Assembly: GCF_014205875.1 (NCBI RefSeq) | Contig: NZ_JACHEN010000017.1 | Location: 1 to 64,000 of the forward strand | Source of the DNA: Anaerosolibacter carboniphilus | GTDB lineage: Bacteria > Bacillota > Clostridia > Peptostreptococcales > Thermotaleaceae | Length of the DNA stretch: 64,000 nt | Direction of reading: 5' to 3' | Shown: in pieces, positions 7,158 to 16,720 of the stretch | Layout: each line of letters starts with the position of its first letter | Position numbering within the stretch: the first letter of the stretch is position 1 | Notes under the pieces: generated by a model | What the model saw: only the letters and a program-made list of their open reading frames with translations | Database searches by the model: none | Told to the model about the DNA's origin: nothing | Position numbers and translations under genes: made by a program

Positions 7158-8732
7158 ATGGCAAATGCTAAACAAATCACACCATCAGCAAGAAAGAGAG
7201 GCTTATTTGCAAGATTTCTTGATATGGTTGAAGTTGTAGGGAACAAGTTACCTCACCCAGCAACAATCTTCGTACTATTTAGTGTTATTGTAGCAATTAT
7301 TTCGCACATTGCGGCAGTGGCAGGTGTATCTGTTGAATTTAATAAGGTTGATACGACAACGAAGGAAGTGGCATTAACGACAGTACAGGCGGTAAGCCTA
7401 TTAAATGCCGATGGAATTCGTTATATGTTCTCCAAAGCGGTGGCAAACTTTACAGGTTTTGCGCCATTAGGAACAGTACTTGTGGCGATGCTAGGGGTTG
7501 GTGTAGCGGAAGGAACAGGACTTATTCAGGCATTATTAAGAAAATTAGTATTAAGCACACCAAAGAGATTAATCACATTAGTGGTTGTATTCGCTGGGGT
7601 TATGTCTAATGTTGCTTCAGATGCGGGCTATGTTGTATTGGTTCCATTGGGTGCCATTATATTCTTAAGCTTTGGTCGTCATCCATTGGCTGGTCTTGCA
7701 GCAGCCTTTGCAGGGGTATCTGGTGGTTTTAGTGCCAACTTGCTAATCGGTACAATCGATCCACTATTGGGTGGAATTAGTACAGAAGCGGCAAAATTGG
7801 TAAGTACAGGCTACACTGTAGCACCTACTGCCAACTGGTATTTTATGATTGTATCCACATTCTTAATTATGATCCTTGGTACACTGGTTACAGAAAAAAT
7901 AGTTGAACCAAGATTGGGTGAATACAAAGGCAGTGAAAAAGTTGATTTACATGACCTAACAGCTGCAGAGAAAAAGGGTTTAAATGCAGCACTTATTTCC
8001 ATGATCATCTTCGTAGTTGCAATTGTTGCTTTAGTAGCACCAGCTAACGGAATTTTAAGAAATCCTGCAGACGGAACAATCCTTGGCCATTCTCCATTTA
8101 TGGATGGATTGGTACCGATTATCATGTTATTCTTCTTAATACCAGGGATAACTTATGGTGGTTTTGCTGGAACGATTAAGAATGATAAGGATGTTGCCAG
8201 TGCAATGGGGAAAGCCATGGCTTCCATGGGTTCATACCTAGTATTAGCGTTTGCAGCAGCACAATTTGTGGCGTACTTTGGTTATACAAATCTAGGTACA
8301 ATCCTAGCTGTTAAGGGAGCAACTTTCTTAAAGGCCACAGGTATGACAGGATTCCCATTAATCATTGGATTTATCATTGTATCAGCGTTTATTAACCTAT
8401 TTATCGGTTCTGCTTCAGCGAAGTGGGCAATTATGGCACCAGTATTCATACCAATGTTAATGCAATTAGGTTATTCTCCAGAGTTTACACAAGTAGCGTA
8501 CAGAATTGGTGATTCAACAACAAATATTATTTCTCCATTAATGTCATACTTTGCTGTAATCGTTGCCTTTGCACAAAAATATGATAAAGAAACAGGTATT
8601 GGTACACTGATTTCTACAATGGTACCTTACTCCATCATATTCTTACTAGGATGGACAATCATGCTGGTAATCTGGTCAGCACTTGGTTTACCAATTGGAC
8701 CTGGAGCAGAAATGTATCTACCAGGTATGTAG
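7158..8732 (+). CDS. AbgT-family transporter
   Basis: About 524 residues with roughly a dozen hydrophobic segments. N-terminal [26 protein letters not shown] and [20 protein letters not shown] are typical of the AbgT family (p-aminobenzoyl-glutamate importers; some members export sulfonamides or other antimetabolites). [23 protein letters not shown] near residue 400 is the second conserved re-entrant region. The start is ATG 7158, after AAGGAGGAG; an ATG at 7098 lacks a ribosome site. It is followed after a terminator by an M20 peptidase gene, which recalls the pairing of AbgT with the M20 hydrolases AbgA/AbgB, so uptake and cleavage of an N-acylated amino acid or peptide is plausible. The true substrate is unknown. 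Confidence 0.88.
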   Translation: MANAKQITPSARKRGLFARFLDMVEVVGNKLPHPATIFVLFSVIVAIISHIAAVAGVSVEFNKVDTTTKEVALTTVQAVSLLNADGIRYMFSKAVANFTGFAPLGTVLVAMLGVGVAEGTGLIQALLRKLVLSTPKRLITLVVVFAGVMSNVASDAGYVVLVPLGAIIFLSFGRHPLAGLAAAFAGVSGGFSANLLIGTIDPLLGGISTEAAKLVSTGYTVAPTANWYFMIVSTFLIMILGTLVTEKIVEPRLGEYKGSEKVDLHDLTAAEKKGLNAALISMIIFVVAIVALVAPANGILRNPADGTILGHSPFMDGLVPIIMLFFLIPGITYGGFAGTIKNDKDVASAMGKAMASMGSYLVLAFAAAQFVAYFGYTNLGTILAVKGATFLKATGMTGFPLIIGFIIVSAFINLFIGSASAKWAIMAPVFIPMLMQLGYSPEFTQVAYRIGDSTTNIISPLMSYFAVIVAFAQKYDKETGIGTLISTMVPYSIIFLLGWTIMLVIWSALGLPIGPGAEMYLPGM

Positions 8733-8741
8733 TTAATAAAG

Positions 8742-8764
8742 AGGCACCTTTTAGGTGCCTTTTC
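8742..8764 (+). terminator. terminator of the abgT-like gene
   Basis: AGGCACCT (8742-8749), loop TTT, AGGTGCCT (8753-8760), then TTTTC. Confidence 0.88.
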
Positions 8765-8847
8765 TTCTACTATCTTATGTATGAAATGCAGGGAAATATG
8801 AAAGATTAGAGAATAGAGAAAGTATCTGGAAAAATGGAGGAAAAAAA

Positions 8848-9960
8848 ATGATCAACAGAGAACGAATCGTCAATGAGTTTTTAAAGTATGTACAAATTGA
8901 TAGTCCCACAAAGCAAGAAGGAAATTTTGCGAAATTCATTAGTGAGGAATTAAAGAATATCGGACTAGAGGTATACATAGATGATGCAGGGGAGAAGGTA
9001 GGATCTGATACTGGAAATGTCATTGCGAAGCTAAAAGGCGTAAAGGATGCTGCTCCAATTCTTTTTAGCTGCCACATGGATACGGTATCTCCTGGTGTAG
9101 GTATTAAACCCATCATCAAGGATGATGTGATTTATAGTGATGGAACCACAATCCTGGGTGGAGACAATAAAGCTGGAATATCCGCTGTGGTCGAAGCATT
9201 GAAAGTCATTAAAGAAAACAATATTGAGCATGGACCTATCGAGGTTGCCTTTAGCATTTTTGAAGAAGGTGGATTGTTTGGGGCAAAGAATTTTGACTAT
9301 AGCAAATTAGAATCAAAAATGGGATTTGTGCTAGACAGTGGCGGGGACCCAGGCCAAATCGTAGTAAAGGGTCCTGCTCAAGATAAAATCAATGCAAAAT
9401 TCATTGGTAGGCCTGCCCATGCAGGGGTTGCTCCAGAGGAAGGCATCAGTGCCATCCAAGTGGCGGCTGCTGCCATTACGAAAATGAATCTTTTAAGAAT
9501 CGATGAAGAAACGACAGCCAATATTGGTGTAATTCAAGGGGGACAGGTGACAAACATTGTGTGTCCTGAAGTGGAAATCAAGGCAGAGGCAAGAAGTTTG
9601 AGCAATGAAAAACTTGATAAGCAAACGGCCCACATGGTGGAATGCCTAAAGGAAGCAGCGGAGGAATTTGGTGCGAAGGTAGAAATCGAGACAGAAAGAA
9701 TGTATGGGGCTTTTGTGATTGACGAGGATGCCGAGATTGTTCATATAGTGCAGAAGGCATGTGAGAATATAGGCCTGAAAGCTTTTACCAGCTCTTCAGG
9801 AGGTGGCAGTGATACGAACATTCTTAATGGAAATAGCATCACAGCAGTAAACCTAGGAATAGGAGAAAAGAAGCCTCATACTCTGGAAGAACATTTGAAA
9901 ATCGAAGACTTGGTAAACACAGCAAGATTGGTACTAGAAATCATCAAAACTGTAGCATAA
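8848..9960 (+). CDS. M20-family metallopeptidase, PepT-like
   Basis: 370 residues. All expected zinc-site motifs of the M20B/PepT group are present: SCHMDTVSPG (His and Asp), GGDNKAG (bridging Asp), FEEGGLFG (catalytic and binding Glu), LDSGG (Asp) and KKPHTLEEHL (C-terminal His). The dimerisation or lid domain occupies ~residues 180-290. Such enzymes remove the N-terminal residue of tripeptides or split other short acyl-amino-acids in the cytoplasm. ATG 8848 follows TGGAGG. The placement after the AbgT transporter suggests it processes what that carrier brings in, though a terminator lies between them. At ~370 residues it is slightly shorter than E. coli PepT (about 408). Confidence 0.85.
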   Translation: MINRERIVNEFLKYVQIDSPTKQEGNFAKFISEELKNIGLEVYIDDAGEKVGSDTGNVIAKLKGVKDAAPILFSCHMDTVSPGVGIKPIIKDDVIYSDGTTILGGDNKAGISAVVEALKVIKENNIEHGPIEVAFSIFEEGGLFGAKNFDYSKLESKMGFVLDSGGDPGQIVVKGPAQDKINAKFIGRPAHAGVAPEEGISAIQVAAAAITKMNLLRIDEETTANIGVIQGGQVTNIVCPEVEIKAEARSLSNEKLDKQTAHMVECLKEAAEEFGAKVEIETERMYGAFVIDEDAEIVHIVQKACENIGLKAFTSSSGGGSDTNILNGNSITAVNLGIGEKKPHTLEEHLKIEDLVNTARLVLEIIKTVA

Positions 9961-9964
9961 TACA

Positions 9965-10001
9965 AAAACCTTCAGGATAAGTTTAATCCTGGAGGTTTTC
10001 T
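9965..10001. terminator. bidirectional terminator, copy 1 of an exact 37-base repeat
   Basis: AAAACCTTCAGGAT, loop AAGTTTA, ATCCTGGAGGTTTT, then CT. Exactly the same 37 bases occur at 37656-37692, in both cases just after the stop of an orphan histidine kinase on the minus strand. Confidence 0.9.
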
Positions 10002-10002
10002 G

Positions 10003-11916
10003 TTACGAATATATATCAGAAAACTCGATACGAATCTTTTCCACCTTTGGAGAATCGATGTTGGAATAAACGGGAGTACCAGATGTTTTGCTTTGAATCC
10101 TGCATCCGGGGAGAATCACAACAAACTGACTGCCTTCTCCTTCTTTACTCTCTACGGTAATGGTGCCTTTATGCATCTCCACGAAGGATTTTACCAAAGA
10201 TAGACCGATGCCACTGCCTTCATGAGTTCTGTTCATGAGGGGATTTGCTTGGCGGAATCTCTCAAAAATAATCTTTTGCTTATCCAAAGGAATACCTCTA
10301 CCGGTATCCTTGACTGAAATCAATACGTGATCTCCTTGGTCCAATATGTTTACCCATATGCGCCCATCTGGCTGCGTATGCTTTATAGCATTGGATAGAA
10401 GGTTCAACATAATCCTTTCAATTTTATCGGCGTCGCAAGCGATTGTTTTTTCCTCCACGTTGGTATCAAACTCAAGGGTAATTCCTTTGCTTTCTATAAA
10501 TTCAGCAACGGAAAGGGTAATATCCTCTACGATATTGACGATATTTTGGTTTTCCAATTGGAGTTTCATAAAACCAGTATCTACCCGAGTAATATCGATT
10601 AAGTTGTTGATGAGCCGGAGGAGGCGAAAACAATTTTGTTTTATGATATGGAGGTCCTTGCTTATGCCAGGGCAATTTTGATCAGGATTTTCTCCTTGCC
10701 TGGCATAGATGAGCTGAAGGGCACCGAGAATTACATTTAAAGGCGTTTTAAATTCATGGGACAGATTGGAGAAAAATTCTGTTTTCAATGCATCGTATTC
10801 TAAGGTCTCCTTTAGTAGCTTTTGATTTTGATTCATGATGTTTCTTAATTGAGCTTCCGCTTTTTTTCGCTCTGTAATATCTCTGGAGATGGAGAGGACA
10901 ACCCGTTCACCATTGAGGGTAAAAAAATGGGCATTATTTTCATAGGGAATCTCTTGACCATCCTTTGTAAGCAACACGGTTTCAAAGGTGATATGGTCCT
11001 GATGCAGTAGTTTTTTTATGGTTTCGCGACCCTCTGCTGTTTTATTAGGGGAGGTGATACCACAGGGGGTCATGGAAAGAAGTTCATTTCGATCATAGCC
11101 CAATCGCTGGCAAGCCACGTCGTTTATTTCTATATATCTTCCTGGCGTACCATCCTCATGGAACTGATAAAGAAAAATCAGGTCATTGGCGTTATGGAAA
11201 AGCTTGCGAAACTTTTTCTCGCTGCGCACAACAATTTCTTCAGCGGATTTCCGTCCATGATTGTTGATGATGGTTCCCGTTATTTTCACGGGTTTTCCAA
11301 GGGCATCCCACGATCCTTGGGCGCGGAGAAGAAACCATTCATAGTCTCCGACTTTGGTTTTGATACGAAGCTCTGATTCATAGGCCCCTTCTCTGTTTTT
11401 GAGATAAGTACTCATGCTTTTGTGGAAACATTTCAAATCCTCGGGATGTATAAAATGTTTGGCAAGTTCAACGTTATAATCAAAGTCTCGATCCAAGTAT
11501 CCCATGGCGTTTCTCCATTTTTTAGACAAGTAAAGGGTTCTAGAAGAAATGTCATATTCCCAAATACCATCGGTAAAATTTTCTATAATCGTTCTCACTT
11601 CCTGGGTACTTAGCTCCGCTTGATCCTTTAACGAAAAGATAAGCTGGACATCTCGCTTTAAAATAAGATAAAGTACTATGGTAGTAAACAAAACATAGGC
11701 TGCACCAGTGATTTGTTGTACTTTATTCAAAACAAATAGATCATGGATAAATTCTTCCAACAAGAAATCGGTAACATATACCCACAGGAGACCAATCGAT
11801 AGATAAAGGAATGTGATCCTTAAACATATGTTTTTCGCTGTGGGAGAATCTTTGCCAGGAAGATTCAGAAATGAGATATTCTCATTATCCTTTTTTACTG
11901 TTCTACTGAGAAACAC
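10003..11916 (-). CDS. orphan PAS-domain sensor histidine kinase 1
   Basis: About 637 residues from GTG 11916, nine bases after AGGAGG; the open frame extends further but without a ribosome site. Two membrane helices near residues 30-55 and 75-95 are followed by two PAS domains (the first with GYLDRDF, the second with GYDRNELL and the C-terminal SISRDITERKKAE). HisKA has the H box FSNLSHEFKTPLN, and HATPase_c has NLLSNAIKH (N), VKDTGRGIP (G1) and GSGIGLSLV (G2). The C-terminal tail IEFSDIYS is shared exactly with the kinase at 37728-39530. No response regulator adjoins. The signal is unknown; PAS domains point to a redox or small-molecule cue near the membrane. Confidence 0.9.
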   Translation of the reverse strand: MFLSRTVKKDNENISFLNLPGKDSPTAKNICLRITFLYLSIGLLWVYVTDFLLEEFIHDLFVLNKVQQITGAAYVLFTTIVLYLILKRDVQLIFSLKDQAELSTQEVRTIIENFTDGIWEYDISSRTLYLSKKWRNAMGYLDRDFDYNVELAKHFIHPEDLKCFHKSMSTYLKNREGAYESELRIKTKVGDYEWFLLRAQGSWDALGKPVKITGTIINNHGRKSAEEIVVRSEKKFRKLFHNANDLIFLYQFHEDGTPGRYIEINDVACQRLGYDRNELLSMTPCGITSPNKTAEGRETIKKLLHQDHITFETVLLTKDGQEIPYENNAHFFTLNGERVVLSISRDITERKKAEAQLRNIMNQNQKLLKETLEYDALKTEFFSNLSHEFKTPLNVILGALQLIYARQGENPDQNCPGISKDLHIIKQNCFRLLRLINNLIDITRVDTGFMKLQLENQNIVNIVEDITLSVAEFIESKGITLEFDTNVEEKTIACDADKIERIMLNLLSNAIKHTQPDGRIWVNILDQGDHVLISVKDTGRGIPLDKQKIIFERFRQANPLMNRTHEGSGIGLSLVKSFVEMHKGTITVESKEGEGSQFVVILPGCRIQSKTSGTPVYSNIDSPKVEKIRIEFSDIYS

Positions 11917-12246
11917 GGCACACTTCCTCCTGTATTTGAATTTGCTAGAATATAGGGTAATTACATACAACTTTACCAAATTCTACATATTTTTATATAT
12001 TCCTGCTTTAAGGCCCCTATTTCTTTTAGAAAAGAAGGTAGATTATGTAGAAGAATAGGGGGGGATTCTTTTTGGTGGGAAATGGATAGAATACATGTAA
12101 ATGCCTTGCTTAGAAAGGGATTATATTTCAAAAAAACTATTGCATTTTCCACAAAAATATATTTTAATATATCTATTGGTATTTAAGCATACAGACAAGA
12201 TGGATAATTATACAAGCAGTATTTGCGTAGGAAGGGCGTGATAGAT
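11917..12246. other. divergent intergenic region, kinase 1 / decarboxylase
   Basis: No gene seen. On the plus strand TTGCAT (12140-12145) and TTTAAT (12163-12168) with a 17-bp spacer form a plausible promoter for the decarboxylase. The remainder is AT-rich without clear repeats. Confidence 0.4.
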
Positions 12247-13716
12247 TTGAGAAAACTTGATCAAAATAGGGCTCCTCTTTTTGAGGCGCTGGTGGATTAT
12301 CACAAGAAAAATGTAATCCCTTTTGATGTGCCTGGGCACAAACACGGTGTTGGAATACCAGAAATGGCGAAATATTTCGGCTCTACCATGTTGGAGTTGG
12401 ATGTAAATGCCATGAAGTGTTTGGACAATATCTGTAATCCCATTGGTGTGATTAAAGATGCAGAGGAATTGGCGGCAGATGCCTACTATGCGGATCACTC
12501 CTTTTTTCTTGTAAACGGGACAACGGCAGGGGTACAGGCCATGATCATGAGTGTTTGTGAACCGGGAGATAAAGTAATCCTTCCTCGAAATGCCCATAAA
12601 TCAGCTGTAACAGCACTCATTCTAAGTGGTGCAATTCCTATATATATTCAACCAGAGGTGAATGAAGACCTTGGAATCGCCATGGGTGTAAGCGTGGAGA
12701 GCGTAGAAAAGGCCATTGGAAGACATCCCGATGCCAAAGCAATCTTTATTGTAAATCCAACCTATTATGGAGCGATCTCTGATATTAAAGCCATCGTTAA
12801 AATAGCCCATCGATATGGGATGGCTGTTTTGGTAGATGAGGCCCATGGTGCCCATATGAACTTCCATCCAGAATTACCTCCGGATGCCATAGAATTGGGG
12901 GCAGACATGTGTGCCGTAAGTACCCATAAAACAGGAGGATCTTTAACCCAAAGTTCTTTGTTATTGCTTCGAGAAGGAATTGTGGATGCAAAAACAGTAA
13001 AGACTACCTTAAACCTAACCCAGACAACCAGTGCCTCTTATCTGCTCATGGCAAGTATAGATTTGGCCAGAAAGCAGTTAGCTACAAAGGGTGAAGAAAT
13101 GCTTTCAGAGGTTTTACGATTGAGCCGTTGGGCGAGAGATGAGATCAATAAGATTGATGGACTTTATGCCTTTGGAAAAGAGTTGATTGGGACACCAGGG
13201 GTATATCATTTTGATGAAACAAAGCTGGGTATAAACGTTAGAAACATAGGACTCACAGGTTTTGAGGTTTATGACATATTAAGAGACGAGTACAACATTC
13301 AGACAGAGCTTGGCGATATGTATAATGTTCTTGCCATTATCAGTCTTGGAGATACCCAAGAAGCTCTCAGCGCTCTGGTAGATGCCTTAAAGGATATTGC
13401 TATGAAGCATCGTAGGGATGCGGAAGTGAAGCTGACAAAGGGAGCCCTAGAGAATCCTGATATCATTGTATCTCCAAGAGATGCTTATTATAGTGAAAAG
13501 CGCATTGTGAAGCTGGAGGACGCTGTAGGAGAGATCAGCGGAGAGTCCATTATGGCCTATCCTCCTGGAATTCCAGTGGTGACACCAGGAGAAAGAATCA
13601 GCAAGGAGATTATTGAATATATCAAGGTACTGAAAGAAGAGGAAAGCTTGCTTCAAGGTACAGAAGATCCATATGTAGATTACATTAAGGTTTTGGGAAT
13701 AAACGGAAGAAGATAA
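12247..13716 (+). CDS. Orn/Lys/Arg decarboxylase family PLP enzyme (arginine decarboxylase-like)
   Basis: About 489 residues of the short Gram-positive type of the fold-I (group III) basic amino acid decarboxylases. Motifs: DVPGHKHG near the N-terminus, FLVNGTTAGVQAM (PLP phosphate site), VDEAHGAHMNFHPELP (Asp/His contacting PLP) and VSTHKTGGSLTQSS with the Schiff-base Lys. The C-terminal domain begins around residue 380. Bacillus SpeA, arginine decarboxylase, is the best-known relative; Lys or Orn specificity cannot be excluded. TTG 12247 is taken as start (11 bases after AGGAAGG); GTG 12238 is possible. It would supply agmatine or cadaverine for polyamine synthesis. Monocistronic with a strong palindromic terminator. 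Confidence 0.87.
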   Translation: MRKLDQNRAPLFEALVDYHKKNVIPFDVPGHKHGVGIPEMAKYFGSTMLELDVNAMKCLDNICNPIGVIKDAEELAADAYYADHSFFLVNGTTAGVQAMIMSVCEPGDKVILPRNAHKSAVTALILSGAIPIYIQPEVNEDLGIAMGVSVESVEKAIGRHPDAKAIFIVNPTYYGAISDIKAIVKIAHRYGMAVLVDEAHGAHMNFHPELPPDAIELGADMCAVSTHKTGGSLTQSSLLLLREGIVDAKTVKTTLNLTQTTSASYLLMASIDLARKQLATKGEEMLSEVLRLSRWARDEINKIDGLYAFGKELIGTPGVYHFDETKLGINVRNIGLTGFEVYDILRDEYNIQTELGDMYNVLAIISLGDTQEALSALVDALKDIAMKHRRDAEVKLTKGALENPDIIVSPRDAYYSEKRIVKLEDAVGEISGESIMAYPPGIPVVTPGERISKEIIEYIKVLKEEESLLQGTEDPYVDYIKVLGINGRR

Positions 13717-13717
13717 T

Positions 13718-13755
13718 AACAGCCTCCATATACGTATATGGAGGCTGTTGTTTGA
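13718..13755 (+). terminator. palindromic terminator of the decarboxylase gene
   Basis: AACAGCCTCCATATAC (13718-13733) is directly followed by its perfect complement (13734-13749), then GTTTG. Confidence 0.85.
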
Positions 13756-13882
13756 AAAAAGAATCTATCCACTGAGACTTGTAAATTGACGACAAATCGC
13801 TTGTGGAAACGAGGGAAGAACCTATAGGGTTATAGGACAATAAAATAAGATAATTTGACGAAAATTAATGATTTTCTCGGAT

Positions 13883-13911
13883 TTGAATAATAGCAATGGA
13901 CATTGTATACT
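13883..13911 (+). promoter_or_regulatory. promoter of the 47-residue basic protein gene
   Basis: TTGAAT (13883-13888), 17-bp spacer, TATACT (13906-13911). The 146 bases to the start codon contain two copies of GGTTCATAG about 38 bases apart. Nothing else was recognised between 13756 and 14057. Confidence 0.5.
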
Positions 13912-14057
13912 TATATACGTTAGTTAATAAAGAATGGTTGTTTATTCTGTATGTAGTGAAGATGAGACTAGGGTTACAGTTGGTTCATAGACAATATGAT
14001 TTTTACACTGGCATCCAAAGGTTCATAGGCTTGCTATATTAGATTTGGAGGATATAG

Positions 14058-14201
14058 ATGATCAAGAGGTATAAGTTAAGAAGAGGATGTCTTTACTACA
14101 TCAAGGAGATGCACTTTCGTTCCCGTTGGCAGGAGCAGGTGTATAAGTGGAAGCTTAATTTGAGGGGATGGAAGCTAGAAGAGATCCGTGAGGAATACTA
14201 A
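14058..14201 (+). CDS. small basic protein, 47 residues
   Basis: ATG 14058 follows TTGGAGG with good spacing, a sigma-A-like promoter lies upstream, and a compact terminator follows eight bases after the stop, so this short frame is very likely a gene. The product is rich in Lys, Arg, Trp and Tyr (MIKRYKLRRGCLYYIKEMHF, then RSRWQEQVYKWKLNLRGW) with one Cys and an acidic tail. It has no membrane segment and no recognised family. High positive charge suggests nucleic-acid or membrane-surface binding, but that is only inference. Confidence 0.6.
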   Translation: MIKRYKLRRGCLYYIKEMHFRSRWQEQVYKWKLNLRGWKLEEIREEY

Positions 14202-14208
14202 GGAAAAA

Positions 14209-14235
14209 ATGGATGCAGAGATGCATCCTTTTATT
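14209..14235 (+). terminator. terminator of the 47-residue protein gene
   Basis: GGATGCA (14211-14217), loop GAGA, TGCATCC (14222-14228), then TTTTATTTTG. Confidence 0.85.
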
Positions 14236-14326
14236 TTGAAAAAATTGAGTAAGTAAAGTTTTAGGTGTATAATTATTTCGTGGGGCTAAATTTTATAACT
14301 TACATAGAGGGGAATGGTGGATAGGG

Positions 14327-15280
14327 ATGATAGATAGCAATACAAAGAAGAGAAATTTTACCTTCATAGACCTGTTACTACTGATTACTGTCATCATATG
14401 GGGCAGCAATCCTACGGTGGTGAAGCTGGGACTTAAAACGGTGTCTCCTTTTGCCTTCAATGTTGCCCGATATTTGGTAGCCACCATTGTCAGTTGGATG
14501 ATTTTATGGGTCAAGGAGAAAGATTGGAGGATTGAGAGACAGGATCTCTTGGGTGTCCTTTCGGTAGGCTTTATTGGAAATTTTGTAAATCAAGCTTTTT
14601 TTATTATGGGTGTCAATAATACCACAGCAGGGAACAGTTCTTTGATCATGGCGGGCCTTCCCATGGTGGTGGCTTGCATAAGTATTGTTTTCGGATTGGA
14701 GAAGATTGATAAAAAAACAATCATTGGTAGCATGATATCTTTCACAGGAATTCTATTGATTGTTATGGGTACAGGAAACAAGGTGAGTATGACAGACCAA
14801 TATTTTTACGGAAATATCATGGCCTTCTTTGGAACGGTCACCTGGGCTATCTATACCATTTTAAACAAAAGGTATTTGGAAAAGTACTCTGCATTGAAGC
14901 TTACGACTTATGGTGTCACCATGGGATTTGTATCGATGCTCTTTTTGTGGATGCCCTCCATCATTTCTCAGGACTGGCACCAGCTTTCTAGAACGAGCAT
15001 ATTAGGTATTCTATATTCTGGTGCTCTTTCTATCGCTATCGGAACAGTTTTTTGGAATATGGGGGTGAGCCAAGTGGGCAGCACAAAGACCTCTCTATAT
15101 AATAATGTGACACCCATTGTGTCGGTGATCTGTGGCGGACTATTATTGGGAGAAGAATTGAAAATGCTGCAGGGAGTGGGTGCGGTTCTCATTTTCGGCG
15201 GACTTGCCATTACAAGAAAAAGAAAGAAGCCAGAGAATTTGAAAGAGATAGGAACGTTTCCACTTCAAGAAAAAGCATAA
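14327..15280 (+). CDS. EamA-domain DMT-superfamily transporter
   Basis: 317 residues, ten predicted membrane helices in two EamA repeats. Repeat 1 begins at IDLLLLITVIIWGSNPTVVKLGLKTVSPF and ends near MGTGNK; repeat 2 starts at FYGNIMAFFGTVTWAIYTILNKRYLEKY. The tail is short, basic and cytoplasmic. Members export amino acids, nucleobases or other metabolites, and the substrate cannot be read from sequence. ATG 14327 is preceded by AGGGG with imperfect spacing. Monocistronic, with a terminator at 15314. Confidence 0.87.
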   Translation: MIDSNTKKRNFTFIDLLLLITVIIWGSNPTVVKLGLKTVSPFAFNVARYLVATIVSWMILWVKEKDWRIERQDLLGVLSVGFIGNFVNQAFFIMGVNNTTAGNSSLIMAGLPMVVACISIVFGLEKIDKKTIIGSMISFTGILLIVMGTGNKVSMTDQYFYGNIMAFFGTVTWAIYTILNKRYLEKYSALKLTTYGVTMGFVSMLFLWMPSIISQDWHQLSRTSILGILYSGALSIAIGTVFWNMGVSQVGSTKTSLYNNVTPIVSVICGGLLLGEELKMLQGVGAVLIFGGLAITRKRKKPENLKEIGTFPLQEKA

Positions 15281-15313
15281 GTGAACATTTGTGCTTTTAT
15301 TTGTTGTGTATCA

Positions 15314-15346
15314 AGGGTCTGCATGGAAAATGCAGGCTCTTTTTTG
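15314..15346 (+). terminator. terminator of the EamA transporter gene
   Basis: AGGGTCTGCAT (15314-15324) pairs, with two G-U pairs, to ATGCAGGCTCT (15330-15340), followed by TTTTTTG. Confidence 0.85.
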
Positions 15347-15562
15347 CGCCGTAATTCATCAGCAAAACTTATAGAGATATATTGTTTATATATATAGGAA
15401 AGTTCAAAGAAAAAATTATAAAATAATAAGTATATGGAATTTAATAAATGGCATAAACGCAAGATTGAAGGGTCTAGTGCAAGAGAATGAACATGGGAAG
15501 GACATGATTTCTATAGGTGAAACAAATACCACCGAATAAGGCAAAAAACGGTAAAAATGAAC

Positions 15563-15592
15563 TTGGATTATCCTCATGAAAAATAATATAAT
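15563..15592 (+). promoter_or_regulatory. promoter of the activase-type operon
   Basis: TTGGAT (15563-15568), 18-bp spacer, TATAAT (15587-15592), about 100 bases before the first gene. The AT-rich stretch 15347-15562 holds nothing else that I recognise. Confidence 0.5.
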
Positions 15593-15688
15593 TTGAACGT
15601 AACACAGTGAATAAAAGAATTTTAACAATCATAATTATTTGTTAGAGCAATCAATCAGTAACCATGATCGGATGAGGAGATGGAAAAA

Positions 15689-16720
15689 ATGAGGGTGGGC
15701 ATTCCTAGAGGACTTTTGTATCATTATTATTATCCTTTTTGGAAAACTTTTTTTGAAGAATTAAAAGTAGAAATCGTTGTATCTAGTCCTACTACCAAGG
15801 AAATCGTGAACAAGGGAATCGAATTCTCTGTACCTGAAATCTGCGTGCCCATGAAGGTGTATACAGGTCATGTGGAACAGATTATCAAAGAAGTAGATTA
15901 TGTGTTTATACCTAGAATGGTATCTATTTCTGAAAAAGAATATTTTTGCCCCAAATTTATGGGATTGCCTGATATGATTAAATATACAGTACCAGGAGCT
16001 CTTAACAAGATATTAAGTCCCAAAATACAATCAGATAGCGATAGTATTGCAAACCCTAAGTTCTATGGAGAATTAAAGAGCCGTTTGGGCATCAGTTCCT
16101 GGGATTTGCACAGAGCGCTGAAGAAGGCGGATAAGGCTTGGAAAAGCTTTAGAGGGTTAAGTAGAAAGGGATATGTCTTAAGCGATGCGCTGGATATATT
16201 TGAGGGGAAGAAAGCACCATCCAAGGAGCCAAACTTCAAGGATGGAGAAGTCACCATCGGAATATTAGGCTATGTTTATGATATATATGATCCATTTATT
16301 AGCATGGATATAACAGATAAGCTGAAGGAACTGAACGTGAATATTCTTACCTTTGAGATGCTGGAAGATCGGGAAATTCAGGATAGCATCAAATTTATGC
16401 GTAAGAAGCTATTCTGGACCTTCAGCAATAAACTTTTAGGAGCAGGGTATCACTTTTATCAAAATCCAAAGGTAGATGGTATTATTCAAGTGACTGCTTT
16501 TAACTGCGGCCCAGATTCCATGATTGGTAAAATGATGGAACTTGAGTCTAATCATTTTGAAAAGCCCTTCATGACGGTTCGTATCGACGAGCATACGGGT
16601 GAGAGCCATCTGCAGACAAGGGTAGAGGCCTTTGTAGATATGATACGTAGAAAAAAAATGGCAGGAGGTGTGTCCCATGAAAGTAACCTTTCCCCATATG
16701 GGTTCAACACTGGTATATAG
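15689..16720 (+). CDS. 2-hydroxyacyl-CoA dehydratase/activase-related protein (DUF2229-like)
   Basis: About 343 residues. It begins MRVGIPRGLLYHYYYPFWKT and continues EFSVPEICVPMKVYTGHV and YVFIPRMVSI, typical of the DUF2229/CoA-enzyme-activase-associated family, with 2-hydroxyacyl-CoA-dehydratase D-like features in the second half (FNCGPDSMIGKMMEL, PFMTVRIDEHTGESHLQTRVEAF). Conserved Cys residues (EICVP, YFCPKF, FNCGPD) could bind an Fe-S cluster. Start ATG 15689 lies nine bases after GAGGAG; ATG 15680 overlaps it. It overlaps the next gene by 44 bases and forms a unit with it and an ATPase. In many Firmicutes these three parts are domains of a single long protein of unknown substrate. Confidence 0.78.
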   Translation: MRVGIPRGLLYHYYYPFWKTFFEELKVEIVVSSPTTKEIVNKGIEFSVPEICVPMKVYTGHVEQIIKEVDYVFIPRMVSISEKEYFCPKFMGLPDMIKYTVPGALNKILSPKIQSDSDSIANPKFYGELKSRLGISSWDLHRALKKADKAWKSFRGLSRKGYVLSDALDIFEGKKAPSKEPNFKDGEVTIGILGYVYDIYDPFISMDITDKLKELNVNILTFEMLEDREIQDSIKFMRKKLFWTFSNKLLGAGYHFYQNPKVDGIIQVTAFNCGPDSMIGKMMELESNHFEKPFMTVRIDEHTGESHLQTRVEAFVDMIRRKKMAGGVSHESNLSPYGFNTGI

